This document shows, one piece after another, positions 1 through 9,043 of a stretch of DNA of 64,000 bases (its first letter is position 1; each line of letters starts with the position of its first letter). Under the pieces are notes generated by a model. It did no database searches. It was given only the letters and a program-made list of their open reading frames with translations, and was not told the DNA's origin. The DNA is from Geodermatophilus saharensis (lineage in GTDB: Bacteria > Actinomycetota > Actinomycetes > Mycobacteriales > Geodermatophilaceae). The stretch lies in contig NZ_FZOH01000001.1 in assembly GCF_900188205.1 (NCBI RefSeq), positions 34,359 to 98,358 of the forward strand, in the 5' to 3' direction. The position numbers were made by a program, and so were the translations under genes.

Positions 1-516
1 GACCGTGAACGCATCCTCGGTCCCGACCACCCCGACACCCTCACCAGCCGCGGCAACCTGGCCAGGGCTCTAACCCAGTCCGGCCGTCCGGCAGATGCGC
101 TACCGCTGTTCGAGCGCACGCTTGCCGACCGCGAGCGACTGCTCGGCCCCGACCACCCCGACACTTTGACTAGCTGCAACAACCTTGCCGCCGCCTATGC
201 GGACGCCATGCAACTAGAGAAGGCGCTGGCGCTATTCGAACGCACTCTTGCCTCTCGTGAACAACTACTCGGGCCCGACCACCCCGACACCATCATCAGC
301 CGCAACAACCTCGCCCATGCCTACTTCTCAGCAGGCCGACCAGACGCAGCAATGACGCTACTCAAGCGGAGTCTTGCCGCCCGGGAACGCGGCTTGAACC
401 CGGACCATCCTGAGACCTTGAGCAGCCTCGAGAACCTCGCGATCATTCGCCGGAGCAGCCCTTCCCAGGAAAAACGCCGTCGGAGGTGGATACCGTCTTG
501 GTGGCGCAAGCGGTGA
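1..516 (+). CDS. TPR-repeat protein, C-terminal part (5' end outside window)
   Basis: The reading frame is open from base 1 and ends at TGA 514-516, so only the last 171 residues are seen. They are four tandem 42-residue TPR units with the recurring GPDHPDTLTSRNNLA pattern seen in actinobacterial NB-ARC-TPR (FxDxR/kinesin-light-chain-like) proteins. A basic tail (KRRRRW..WWRKR) closes the protein. The same TPR type forms the C-terminus of the next gene (583-3573), 66 bp downstream on the same strand, so this is probably the sensor end of a second STAND protein, but the ATPase part cannot be seen. The TPR repeats probably bind a peptide or protein trigger; this is inferred from the family. Confidence 0.8.
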   Translation, partial: DRERILGPDHPDTLTSRGNLARALTQSGRPADALPLFERTLADRERLLGPDHPDTLTSCNNLAAAYADAMQLEKALALFERTLASREQLLGPDHPDTIISRNNLAHAYFSAGRPDAAMTLLKRSLAARERGLNPDHPETLSSLENLAIIRRSSPSQEKRRRRWIPSWWRKR

Positions 517-582
517 TCGTTTGCGGGGTCGGTGTACCGGGTCGAGGAACACCGCGCTGATCGCAGGGAGGGGGAGCCGGCG

Positions 583-3573
583 ATGGGCGAGGACACCGAT
601 GGGTCAGGTGGGGTGTTCGTGTCGTGGACGCGGGCGGACACCGACCGGCACGGTCCGCTGGGCCACCTCGTGGATGCGCTGCGCGACCTCGGGGTGCCGG
701 TGTGGGTCGACGACGCCGGTATCGGCCCGTTCGACTCCGTTCCCGACCGGGTGCGGGAAGGGCTGGCCGCCTCAAGGGTGGTGCTCGCCTGGTACTCGCA
801 CGCCTATCCGACCCGGCGCGCCTGCCGGGAGGAGCTGACCCTGGCGCTGCTGGCCGCTGAGCGGGCCGGGCAGGGTGCGGGGCGGGTGCTGGTGGTCAAC
901 CCCGAATCGGGCATGGGGCACGTGCTGGAGGGGCGGCTGCTGGAGCGCCGGTTCGCCGGCCCGGACGACCTGGCCGACCTGCCGGGTCTGGCCGCCCGAA
1001 TCGCCGACCGCGTTCCGGCACACCCGGTCCCGTTTGGTGCGCTGCCGGCGCCGGGGCGGCCACGGTGGTACGGCGGGGCCGGCTGGGAGGGCAGCTCGAT
1101 TCGGTTCGTGGGCCGGCTCGGCCAGTTGTGGGCGGTGCACGACCGGCTGCATCGCACGACCGGGCTGGCTGGCCCCGGTGCCGCGGGCCGGTCGGTGGCG
1201 GTCGTGTCGGGGTTCGGGGGGATGGGCAAGTCGTTGCTGGCCGCCGAGTACGCCCACCTGTTCGCCGACTGCTACCCCGGTGGGGTGGTGTGGCTGTCGG
1301 CGGCCGGCAACGACCCCACCGGCACCCCACCGAGCCCCGAGCAGACCCGCGCCGCCGCCGACACCCAGATCGCCGCGGTCGCCACCGCGCTGGAGATCGA
1401 CGTGGCCGGGCTGGACCCGGACACCGTCCGGGAGCGGGTCAAGACCGCCCTCGACGAGCGAGGGCAGCCGGTGCTGTGGATCGCCGACGACCTGCCCACC
1501 GGCCTCGACGCCGCCGGCCTGGACGCCTGGCGCTGCCCCGCCGCGGTGGTGCACGAGATCATCACCACCCGCGACCGCGCCCACAGCAAGCTGGATCGGG
1601 TCGACCTTGACGAGCTTTCCGACGCCGATGCCCTGGCCCTGCTGACCCAGGGCCGCCCGCTGCTCAACGAAGAACTTGAGCAGGCCCGGCTGCTCGCCGA
1701 GGACCTGGGCCATCACCCGCTGGCCTGTGATGTCGCCGGCCTCTACCTCGCCGGCACCGGCACCACCTTCACCGCATACCGCCGGCGCCTGAACGCCGAT
1801 CTGGGCCGCTTCGACCAGCTCGCCGCCCGGCTGGCCGACCAGCTGCCCGGCGGGCACGCCCGCCAGATCACCGCCACCCTCGCCACCAGCCTCAACGGCC
1901 TGGGTAAGGATGCCTGGACCCTGCTGCGCCTGACCGGCCAACTCGCCCCCACCGCCATCCCCCGCCGGCTTATTGCGGACGTGTTCGCCCGGCGGGGGGC
2001 CTCCAGCGACGCCGAGGACGGCGGCAAGGGCGGTGACGAGGCCGAGGACGCCGTCGACCGGGCGCTGCTCGACCCGCACCGGGACGGGCTGTTCAGCGCC
2101 GACCCGGCCACCCAGACAGTCCTGGTGCACGTCCTCGTGCGCGCGGCAGCCATTCTGCTGGACCCCCACCCCGACGACCAGGCACCCACCCGTGCCGCCG
2201 CGGTCACGGCCCTGCTCGACCAGTTCGGCGACGCAGCGGACGACGTCCGCCGACATCCGCCCCTCACCGACCTGGCCGCCCACGCCCGGCACCTCACCAC
2301 CACATCCGAGCCCCTCCTGGACGTCGATGCCGTGAGGCTGCTCGCCCTGCTGGCCCGCTACGACCTCGAAGCCGGGCGCCCGGCCCTCGCCGCCCAGGAG
2401 TACGAGCGCACCCTCGTCCAGGTCGAACGGCTGCTCGGCCCCGACCACCCCGACACCCTCATCACCCGCGGCGACCTCGCCTTCGCCTACCAGGACGCCG
2501 GCCGGCTGGACCAGGCGCTGCCGCTCTACGAGCGCACGCTGGCCGACCGCGACCGGCTGCAAGGCCCCGACCACCCGCACACCCTGACCAGCCGCGGCAA
2601 CCTCGCCGCCGCCTACCACGCCGCAGGCCGGCTGGACCAGGCGCTGCCTCTGTTCGAGCGCACGCTGGCCGACCACGAACGGCTCCTCGGCCCTGACCAC
2701 CCCGCCACCCTCACCAGCCGCAACAACGTCGCCGCCGCCTACCACGACGCCGGTCGGACGACCGAAGCCCTGCCGCTGCACGAGCGCACCCTCACCGATG
2801 TCGAGCGGCTGCTCGGCCCCGACCACCCGCACACCCTGGGCAGCCGCCACAACCTCGCCTTCGCCTACCGGGCAGCCGGCCGACTGGACGAGGCGCTGCC
2901 TCTGTACGAGCGCACGCTGGCCGACCGCGAGCGGATACTCGGCCCCGACCACCCCGACACCGTGACCAGCCGCGGCAACCTCGCCCAGGGTTACGGGGCC
3001 GCCGGGCGGCTGACTGAGGCGCTGCCGCTCTACGAGCGCACGCTGGCCGACTTCAAGAGGTTGCTCGGCCCCGACCACCCCGCCACCCTCGCCAGCCGCG
3101 GAGCGCTCGCCTTCGCCTACCAGGACGCCGGCCGGCTGGACCAGGCGCTGCCGCTCTACGAGCGCACGCTGGCCGACCACGAACGGCTGCAAGGCCCCGA
3201 CCACCCGCACACCCTGACCAGCCGCAGCAACGTCGCCGCCGCCTACCACGCCGCCGGCCGCCTGGACGAGGCACTGCCTCTGTTCGAGCGCACGCTGGCC
3301 GACCACGAACGGCTGCAAGGCCCCGACCACCCGCACACCCTGACCAGCCGCAGCAACGTCGCCGCCGCCTACCACGCCGCCGGCCGCCTGGACGAGGCGC
3401 TGCCGCTGTACGAGCGCACGCTGGCCGACCGCGAGCGGATTCTCGGCCCCGGCCACCCCGCCACCCTCACCAGCCGCGAAGCCCTCGCCGCCGCCTACCG
3501 CGCCGCCGGCCGGACGGACGAGGCCTCGGCGCTGTACGAGCGCAACCTCACTGAACCAGGCGGTGCACGGTGA
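583..3573 (+). CDS. TIR-NB-ARC-TPR STAND protein
   Basis: A 996-residue three-part protein. Residues about 8-130 form a TIR domain (VFVSWTRAD start; CREEL around residues 81-85, with a Glu at the position of the NADase glutamate). Residues about 200-500 form an NB-ARC ATPase with P-loop GFGGMGKS near residue 210 and a DDLP-type Walker B. From about residue 607 on there are nine 42-residue TPR units. The start is placed at ATG 583 because GGAGGGGGAG lies 7 nt upstream; an upstream in-frame GTG at 532 has no such site. Known bacterial TIR-STAND proteins sense a phage product through the repeats, oligomerise with ATP and destroy NAD+; that role here is inferred. Several TPR units are nearly identical in DNA (for example 3181-3306 and 3307-3432), indicating recent tandem duplication. 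Confidence 0.88.
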   Translation: MGEDTDGSGGVFVSWTRADTDRHGPLGHLVDALRDLGVPVWVDDAGIGPFDSVPDRVREGLAASRVVLAWYSHAYPTRRACREELTLALLAAERAGQGAGRVLVVNPESGMGHVLEGRLLERRFAGPDDLADLPGLAARIADRVPAHPVPFGALPAPGRPRWYGGAGWEGSSIRFVGRLGQLWAVHDRLHRTTGLAGPGAAGRSVAVVSGFGGMGKSLLAAEYAHLFADCYPGGVVWLSAAGNDPTGTPPSPEQTRAAADTQIAAVATALEIDVAGLDPDTVRERVKTALDERGQPVLWIADDLPTGLDAAGLDAWRCPAAVVHEIITTRDRAHSKLDRVDLDELSDADALALLTQGRPLLNEELEQARLLAEDLGHHPLACDVAGLYLAGTGTTFTAYRRRLNADLGRFDQLAARLADQLPGGHARQITATLATSLNGLGKDAWTLLRLTGQLAPTAIPRRLIADVFARRGASSDAEDGGKGGDEAEDAVDRALLDPHRDGLFSADPATQTVLVHVLVRAAAILLDPHPDDQAPTRAAAVTALLDQFGDAADDVRRHPPLTDLAAHARHLTTTSEPLLDVDAVRLLALLARYDLEAGRPALAAQEYERTLVQVERLLGPDHPDTLITRGDLAFAYQDAGRLDQALPLYERTLADRDRLQGPDHPHTLTSRGNLAAAYHAAGRLDQALPLFERTLADHERLLGPDHPATLTSRNNVAAAYHDAGRTTEALPLHERTLTDVERLLGPDHPHTLGSRHNLAFAYRAAGRLDEALPLYERTLADRERILGPDHPDTVTSRGNLAQGYGAAGRLTEALPLYERTLADFKRLLGPDHPATLASRGALAFAYQDAGRLDQALPLYERTLADHERLQGPDHPHTLTSRSNVAAAYHAAGRLDEALPLFERTLADHERLQGPDHPHTLTSRSNVAAAYHAAGRLDEALPLYERTLADRERILGPGHPATLTSREALAAAYRAAGRTDEASALYERNLTEPGGAR

Positions 3574-3738
3574 CGAAATGCAGAAGGACACTCTTTATCG
3601 CCTTACGGACCCGCGCATCGAGCCACAGGTCAGCCCCGGACCGGCACCGTCTGCCGGCCCAGTTGTGCCGGTGCCAGAGGGGGTTGGCTCCTGCCGTAGG
3701 GCCGAAGGCCCGGCTCTGCTAGTCGTTAGCGTCCTGTC

Positions 3739-4446
3739 GTGGCTTTCGCCCCGGTTTTCTTCGCCAAGCCCGACGCCGGGATGGCGGCACTGGAGATCGC
3801 CCCTCGGCTGGCCAGTTGGGAGGCGGCCGGGCATCCCGACCAGGTGGCGTTGCGGGCGTTCCTGGATTACGCGGAGGCGGTGTTCGCGCCGCAACTGGCC
3901 CAGCTGTCCGCACCGAGGGCGCTGCGTCTCGATGTCGGGCTGCCCCAGAACGTCGACCTCCTCGACGCGCACGATCTCGACAACTACGGCTTCCCGCTGG
4001 CCGCGCGGCTCACCCAGGCAACCGGCCGGTCGTTGGCCAGCGTGTGGGTCACCAAGCTGACCGGCACGACTTCCGTGGCGGCCGTGCAGGAGGCCGTGCC
4101 GCGCGCCACGCCGTCGATCGGCGCGCCGGTGCTGGAGGTGCGAACGACCGCCTCGGCCACCACCGCCGCGTACAAGCAGCAGATCCACGACCAGGTGCAC
4201 GCCGCCTTGCCACCGACCGGCCCCGTCGCCCTGGAGTTGAGCTTCACCGTCGGTCCACGGCGGAACTGGCTGAACCTGTGGAAGCCGACCATCGATGCTC
4301 TGGATGCGCTGCTCGGCCAGGCGGTCCTCGGGCAGGCATGGCACCCCCGGGACGGGCGGATCGTGTGGTTGGGGCTGCACCAGCAGGTCGACGACACTCT
4401 CGGCGACGACGTCGTGGTCGCCATCGCGGCCACCGTGCCTAGCTGA
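3739..4446 (+). CDS. Hypothetical protein with a faint RusA-like C-terminus
   Basis: A 235-residue reading frame with the codon bias of a real high-GC gene. I do not recognise the N-terminal 130 residues. The C-terminal part (RNWLNLWKPTIDALDALLG, then HPRDGRIVWLGLH) resembles the arrangement of RusA-type Holliday junction resolvases, in which a KPDIDN segment precedes a DD-x-QI strand, but the diagnostic acidic residues are not all visible. The start is uncertain: GTG 3739 lacks a good ribosome site and ATG 3781 is an alternative. It lies 165 bp after the TIR-NB-ARC-TPR gene on the same strand. Confidence 0.6.
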   Translation: MAFAPVFFAKPDAGMAALEIAPRLASWEAAGHPDQVALRAFLDYAEAVFAPQLAQLSAPRALRLDVGLPQNVDLLDAHDLDNYGFPLAARLTQATGRSLASVWVTKLTGTTSVAAVQEAVPRATPSIGAPVLEVRTTASATTAAYKQQIHDQVHAALPPTGPVALELSFTVGPRRNWLNLWKPTIDALDALLGQAVLGQAWHPRDGRIVWLGLHQQVDDTLGDDVVVAIAATVPS

Positions 4447-4743
4447 GTCGCGTCGGTCAGAGCGCCGGTTGGGGTGCATGGCGCCGACCCAGGGGCGCTG
4501 GATCGTCATCCGCCACCGCACCGCCGCGGACTTCGCTCCGTCCTCGGCCGGGCCGTCCACGCCCTGCGTCAACTGCGGACCTGCCTGCCGGCGTCGTGAC
4601 AGCGGGGTGCCACCGCCATCGCTTCAGTCACGATGCCAGCTAGCCGATGACTTCCACGACGCGCCAACGCAACTGCGGAGCGCGCCGCCGCGGGATGGCC
4701 GACCTACCCTGCGGTGCTGGATTGGCGACTGAGAGGACACTTG
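4447..4743. other. Intergenic stretch, nothing recognised
   Basis: About 300 bp between the 235-residue protein and the HNH gene. No convincing coding frame, tRNA or strong hairpin is seen. The last part becomes less GC-rich as it approaches the HNH gene and probably holds its promoter; GAGAGGA at 4731-4737 is the ribosome site of the next gene. Confidence 0.4.
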
Positions 4744-5391
4744 ATGGGATTATTGCGATGGCTTCTCGGGTCGGGTAACAAGAAGCTGCCCGCGATAGAG
4801 GTGCCTCAGTCGTCCCAGTTGTGGACGCCGTGTGGGTTTTCCGTGGTCAACGTTGACACTCGAGATGCGGCATTTCTCAATGGGGCGGTCATGCCGCTCT
4901 ACAAGACACGAATCCGAGAAATCGCTGATTCTCCGCACACGCCGTGGGTCTGCGGCGAGTGGCAGGAGGATAGTCGGACACGTTGTCTGGAATGCAACAA
5001 GGAGATAGCCCTGCCTCAGCATCATCATTGCTGTGGGGGGCACATCCATGTCACCAGCGGCGGATCCTGCTACTTCAAGCACATCCGGACTCACCTGAAG
5101 TTGGATGTTCCCGTCCAGCCGCTGTCCGAGCTTCTCGCTCATCGCCTGCTGCGGCCCGCCACGACGCCGGGTCCCGTCTACCAGGTGCTCAGGCGGTCCT
5201 GGTGTCAGCACTGCCACTACATCGGTCCCAGCCTCACGGTTGACCACTGGGATGGGGATCATGCCAACAACGATCCCGACAACCTGGTGACTCTCTGCGC
5301 GAACTGCCACATGATGAAGACACGTGCGAAGGGTGAAAATCGGCCGATAAGGCTCAGGCGCCGCGACGCCGACTACATGCCCGTCGGCTAA
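4744..5391 (+). CDS. HNH endonuclease-like protein
   Basis: A 215-residue protein. Its C-terminal third carries an HNH signature: a CxxC pair (WCQHCHY), then TVDHWDGDHANNDPDNLVTLCANCH, which gives the His-Asn-His core and the second Cys pair expected for a zinc-stabilised HNH nuclease. A further cysteine cluster (CLECN, HHCCGGH) lies in the middle and may bind another zinc. The start is ATG 4744 with GAGAGGA 6 nt upstream. Base composition is clearly lower in GC than the flanking genes, suggesting separate acquisition. HNH proteins cut or nick DNA; as a stand-alone gene beside a STAND protein it may be a defence or mobile-element nuclease, but its target is unknown. Confidence 0.75.
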   Translation: MGLLRWLLGSGNKKLPAIEVPQSSQLWTPCGFSVVNVDTRDAAFLNGAVMPLYKTRIREIADSPHTPWVCGEWQEDSRTRCLECNKEIALPQHHHCCGGHIHVTSGGSCYFKHIRTHLKLDVPVQPLSELLAHRLLRPATTPGPVYQVLRRSWCQHCHYIGPSLTVDHWDGDHANNDPDNLVTLCANCHMMKTRAKGENRPIRLRRRDADYMPVG

Positions 5392-5555
5392 ATCCTTGAA
5401 GTAGCGTTCATTGGAATGGAATCCTTCATGTGGCAGTCTGCCCGTCTCCAATAAGTGTGCATGTGGCCGTAGGGCCACCCAGTGGGAGTGGGACGCCTTC
5501 GGTCTGCCGGGACATGGGATCGGTGCCTGTTAGAACTGTGCATAGTGAGGTTCGT

Positions 5556-6695
5556 ATGACGAATCCGGCGATTTTCCTGCAACTGGATGGTCGGCTTGAG
5601 CCGTTGATCGAGACCAGCTACGAGAATGAGCCGCTCCTACAGCAGTTGCTGCAGGACTTCCCCGACCTGATCGCCGGCGTCGCTACCACCGGCGAGGGTG
5701 GCCGACTGCTCCTCGTTCAGCGGGAGATGCCAGTCCCCGGCCCCTCTGGGGCGCTCGGGCTGAGCCTGGACCACCTATTCGTTGATCACGCCGGGGTCCC
5801 CGTCTTCGTCGAGGTGAAACGGGCCAGCGATACCCGGGCGCGTCGGGAGGTCGTGGCGCAGATGCTCGACTACGCCGCCAACGGCAGCACCCAGTGGACC
5901 GCCGACCGGCTGCGCGGTGCCGCCGAGACCACGGCCGAGGCCGCTGATGCTGCGGAGCTGCTACACGACCGGCTCGGCATCGACGACGATCCCGACGGCT
6001 TCTGGCGCACCGTCGAGGACAACCTTCGGCAGGGGCGCATGCGGCTGATTTTCTTGGCCGACCGCATCCACCCGGAGCTGATCAGCATCATCGAGTTCCT
6101 CAACGCGCAGATGCGCGACACCGAGGTGCTCGGTATCGAACTGCCGCAGTTCACCGGGGCCGGCGCCGGCACCGCCTACGTTCCACGGGTGGTCGGGCGC
6201 ACCGCCGTCGCGGCCGCAACGAAGGGTGCCTACCGCGCCAAGTCCGGCCCGCGCTGGACCGAGGAGACCCTGCTGGCCGCCGCCGAGGCCGAGCGCAGCC
6301 CGGAGGAGGTGGCCTTCCTCCGGCGACTGATCCAGCACGTTCGCGACTACCACGGCCACTTTTACTGGGGCACCGGCACCGCCGCCGGGCTGACCGGCTA
6401 CTACATCATCGCTGGTGTGGACACCCCGGTCTGGAACTTCAACCTGCTCAAGCGCGGGACGATGTACTTCCCGCTTCGCGACTTTCGAAGCAGGCACACC
6501 GAGGAGCGAACCGCGCAGTTCGCTCGCGCGATCGCCGGCCTCGACCGCGCCCGCGCCGATGTAGACCGGGTTCGGGACAAGGACTGGAAGGGTTGGGCGT
6601 CTTTGCCGTTGGCCGACGCGACAGCCGCTCAGGACGCTGTGGTGGCCGTCCTCGACCACGTGCTGGACGCTCCGCAGACTGCCGCACTGCCGTAA
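5556..6695 (+). CDS. Hypothetical protein with a PD-(D/E)XK-like nuclease core
   Basis: A 379-residue protein. Around residues 70-105 the segment DHLFVDHAGVPVFVEVKRASDTRARREVV has the D...ExK spacing of a PD-(D/E)XK restriction-endonuclease-like fold, followed by QMLDYAANG, a helix often seen in such proteins. The C-terminal half (PEEVAFLRRLIQHVRDYHGHFYWGTG) is a separate domain I do not recognise. The start is ATG 5556 with GTGAGG immediately upstream. It follows the HNH gene by 164 bp of AT-richer sequence. Activity on DNA is inferred; it may also be a non-catalytic member of the fold. Confidence 0.65.
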   Translation: MTNPAIFLQLDGRLEPLIETSYENEPLLQQLLQDFPDLIAGVATTGEGGRLLLVQREMPVPGPSGALGLSLDHLFVDHAGVPVFVEVKRASDTRARREVVAQMLDYAANGSTQWTADRLRGAAETTAEAADAAELLHDRLGIDDDPDGFWRTVEDNLRQGRMRLIFLADRIHPELISIIEFLNAQMRDTEVLGIELPQFTGAGAGTAYVPRVVGRTAVAAATKGAYRAKSGPRWTEETLLAAAEAERSPEEVAFLRRLIQHVRDYHGHFYWGTGTAAGLTGYYIIAGVDTPVWNFNLLKRGTMYFPLRDFRSRHTEERTAQFARAIAGLDRARADVDRVRDKDWKGWASLPLADATAAQDAVVAVLDHVLDAPQTAALP

Positions 6696-7153
6696 CCCTG
6701 GTGGCGCCGGAGTGGCAAGACTAGGGCGGCGCGGCTGCCGTCGTCAGTCAGCGGCCGAGGAGGGCGAGCCCGGCCTCGTCCTCGTGCCGGACGCAGACAC
6801 CGGGTCGATGCCTAGTGGGAGGACGCCACCAGGCTTCGGCGTGCCCCGCCGCGGACGTGACCTTCGCCAGGTGAGAGGTGCGCTGGCGCGACCGACTCGC
6901 GCGTTCGAGGGATTGCCCGGCGGTCTCGCTGGCTTGTCTGGAGGCGGCTGAACGGCGCGGTAACCATGCGACGCGCATCGGCGCAGGTCAGGGCAAATGG
7001 CGAGCAAGTCGGGCGACGTCGTCGCCCGAAGAGCACTATCCGCAATGATTGGTGCCGCCGCGTGGCATGTCGGCTGGTGGAGGCGGCGATGCGTACCCTC
7101 CGTATCTCAATGGTTGCGTAAGGGGTCGCAGCCGACGTCGATGGAGCGCAGAC
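6696..7153. other. Intergenic region with no intact gene
   Basis: About 460 bp with only weak short frames on both strands. On the minus strand, 6750-6800 encodes a fragment resembling the end of the recombinase-like protein at 9044-10138 (see the pseudogene entry). The remainder shows no RNA gene or clear hairpin. GGAG at 7143-7146 is the ribosome site of the following small gene. Confidence 0.4.
6748..6810 (-). pseudogene. Remnant of a recombinase-like gene
   Basis: The minus strand reads VCVRHEDEAGLALLGR. The recombinase-like protein encoded at 9044-10138 has VCLRHGDDAGFALLGR at the matching place, 13 of 16 identical, and the DNA is also alike. The remainder of the gene is absent here. 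I read it as a scrap of a third copy, but the match is short. Confidence 0.35.
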
Positions 7154-7273
7154 ATGGCACGCGGGCACCTGTGCAGGTTGTGCGAGACCTACACCGTTCA
7201 GCCGCTGAGCACGAACCGGTCCAAGTGCTCGAAGTGCGGCACCGTCTATCCCAACGACGTACTCGGCCGCTGA
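7154..7273 (+). CDS. 39-residue zinc-ribbon protein
   Basis: A very small gene starting at ATG 7154, with GGAG 7 nt upstream, and ending at TGA 7271-7273. The product has two Cys pairs, CRLC near residue 7 and CSKC near residue 25, the four ligands of a minimal zinc ribbon. The rest is polar (GTVYPNDVLGR at the end). No membrane segment or signal peptide. Small zinc ribbons usually act as nucleic-acid or protein-binding adapters; the partner here is unknown. A hairpin follows the stop. Its length makes it easy to overlook. Confidence 0.6.
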   Translation: MARGHLCRLCETYTVQPLSTNRSKCSKCGTVYPNDVLGR

Positions 7274-7283
7274 CGGCATCTAA

Positions 7284-7312
7284 GGAGGGAACGCCGGCCT
7301 TCCGTGCCCTCC
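7284..7312 (+). terminator. Candidate terminator hairpin after the zinc-ribbon gene
   Basis: GGAGGGAACG at 7284-7293 pairs with CGTGCCCTCC at 7303-7312 with one mismatch and a 9-nt loop. It lies 11 nt after the stop at 7273, where convergent transcription from the right also ends. There is no run of T, as is common in high-GC actinobacteria. Confidence 0.45.
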
Positions 7313-7416
7313 CGATGAAGGCTGGATGGATGGCTTCAGCTCTCCTCCGATGTGGTTGGCCACCCCAGGCGTGACACCCGCCCGGACGCCTTACGACCGG
7401 GCCGGGCACGCTGGGG

Positions 7417-7758
7417 TCAGGCGCCCGCGGCCGGCTCGTCGTTGGCTTCCCACCTGAGCAGCTGCGCACGCTCGGCGTAGTAGACGTTGTCGGCCACATC
7501 GACCAATCCGGTAAGCCGTGCGGCGAGTTCCACGATGGCGCCGTGGGGCATTGTCCCGAGGGTGCTCGACGGGGAGGCGGTCAGCCGGACACTGGCCCCG
7601 ACGGCGGTCTGAATGCGCAGCCAGACGTTGCGGTAGGTACCGCTGTAGCCGTCCCCGCTCTCGGCGACGATGCCCCGGACGCGCACCCGCTCCCGGCTGA
7701 TCGCGGCGGTGTGCAGCCGCTTGCGACTGCGGATGAGCTCCAGGTCTCGCGCGGGCAT
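7417..7758 (-). CDS. Hypothetical 113-residue protein
   Basis: Starts at ATG 7758, with GGAGA 4 nt upstream on the minus strand, and is the last gene of the leftward arm. The predicted secondary structure is mostly strand (RVRVRGIVAESGDGYSGTYRNVWLRIQTAVGASVRLTA), which could suit a small OB-fold or beta-barrel domain, but I do not recognise a family. It lies 69 bp after the 387-residue gene. No membrane segment or cysteine cluster. Confidence 0.6.
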   Translation of the reverse strand: MPARDLELIRSRKRLHTAAISRERVRVRGIVAESGDGYSGTYRNVWLRIQTAVGASVRLTASPSSTLGTMPHGAIVELAARLTGLVDVADNVYYAERAQLLRWEANDEPAAGA

Positions 7759-7827
7759 GGTTTCTCCGTTCGTCCCCGGGATCTCCCCGGCTGTGGACGA
7801 CGGTGACGAGCGGTCCGGGCGGCGCAA

Positions 7828-8991
7828 TCAGGTCCGAGCGGAGGGCCCCGGGAGGTGGGCGACCGCTGCGCGGAGGTCCAGCACGGCGAGCGTCACGCGA
7901 TCGCGCATCACCGACCAGGCCGCCGTCCAGTCGCACGGGGGACCGGCGACGCCGAGTTCGTTGAGCGCGGCGATGGCGTCGTGGGCCTGGTGGGCGTGCT
8001 GTTGCCCGGTCCGGGTTCGGCGCACGGCCTCCAGCACCTTCAGCGCGGGGCTGGTGTCTCCGGCGTCGTCCTCGTCCAGGTGGGCGGCCAGGTAGGCGCC
8101 AAGCCGTTGCAGGGGATGGCCGCCGCCGGCGCCCGGTACTCCCGGGACGTCCCAGTTCTTGATCAGGTCCATCAGAGCGCTGCACCGGCCGCGGAACTCG
8201 TCCTCGTTGCCCGCCTCGAAGGCCAGGCTGGTGGCGCCGGCCAGATCACTGACCTCCCGCTGCAGGCGCTTGCCCGTGTGCAGCTGCCAGGTGACGTCGA
8301 GGTAGCCGAGCGCGGTGGCGAGGCTCACGGGGCTGGATAGAACTCGCGGCGGCAGAGCCGTCAGCGCCGGCGTGAGGTACGTCCGCACGGTGGCCAGGTA
8401 CTGGTCGACGCTCCCGATCCCGGCGTAGATGCGGATGTCGGGGTCCAGTTCCATGCGCCAGTTGCCGCCCTGGTCGAGACCGCGTGATCCGACGCCCTGC
8501 AGCGGTTCGTCGGTCACGACCTCATACAGGCGATTGACCTCGTCGAGCGGAGTCCGGATGCGCTCGGCCAGGGTGTTGCTGATCAGCGTGAGCGGCGTCG
8601 AACTGAGGGGGTGAAGCTCAGTGTCGCGCTCGACTTCGGCCGCGGTGCGCAGTAGATCGAGGAAGAGGTTGACCCTGGCGTTGCACCGGGGGAGGCGATG
8701 TTGGCGGGCGAGCCCGGAGACGGTCAGCCGCACCCGGCTTTCCGGGCTGGGCGGCGTCGCCCACCACTCGTAGGCCACGTCCGCGTAGCTGAGGGTGTTG
8801 TGCCGTCGGGTGCCGATGGTCGGGAACGAGGCGAGCGTCTCAAGCGGGTCCAAGCCCATTCGGCGCAGCTGGTGATTGACCCACCGGTAGGTCGGCCACG
8901 CGTCACGCTCCACCCAGACCGAGATCAGAGCGTCAGCGAGCGTCTGTTGTGCATCAGTCCAGGGGTCCCCGAAGGCCCGCAGCTCGGTCAT
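7828..8991 (-). CDS. Hypothetical 387-residue protein of the leftward arm
   Basis: Starts at ATG 8991 with GGGAG 5 nt upstream. The protein is largely helical and has no motif I can name. The N-terminal 70 residues (WTDAQQTLADALISVWVERDAWPTYRWVNHQL) look like a helical domain with conserved Trp; the C-terminal 90 residues, including RRTRTGQQHAHQAHDAIAALNELG, resemble helical four-bundle domains often seen in abortive-infection proteins, but no HEPN RxxxxH motif is evident. It lies 52 bp downstream of the recombinase-like gene and is probably co-transcribed with it. Confidence 0.65.
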   Translation of the reverse strand: MTELRAFGDPWTDAQQTLADALISVWVERDAWPTYRWVNHQLRRMGLDPLETLASFPTIGTRRHNTLSYADVAYEWWATPPSPESRVRLTVSGLARQHRLPRCNARVNLFLDLLRTAAEVERDTELHPLSSTPLTLISNTLAERIRTPLDEVNRLYEVVTDEPLQGVGSRGLDQGGNWRMELDPDIRIYAGIGSVDQYLATVRTYLTPALTALPPRVLSSPVSLATALGYLDVTWQLHTGKRLQREVSDLAGATSLAFEAGNEDEFRGRCSALMDLIKNWDVPGVPGAGGGHPLQRLGAYLAAHLDEDDAGDTSPALKVLEAVRRTRTGQQHAHQAHDAIAALNELGVAGPPCDWTAAWSVMRDRVTLAVLDLRAAVAHLPGPSART

Positions 8992-9043
8992 ACCGCTCCC
9001 TCTTCACGCCGGGCCGGAGGTGTCTGCATTCTCAGACACCCGC

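Noticed and set aside
2401-3573. CRISPR-like array of regular repeats
   Set aside because: The repeats are in-frame 126-bp TPR codon blocks with no spacers; the same applies to the 138-bp units at 46882-48500.
772-3591. A long open frame on the minus strand across the TIR-NB-ARC-TPR gene
   Set aside because: It is a mirror of the highly repeated GC-rich coding strand and has low-complexity Gly/Val-rich content; the plus strand has clear domains.
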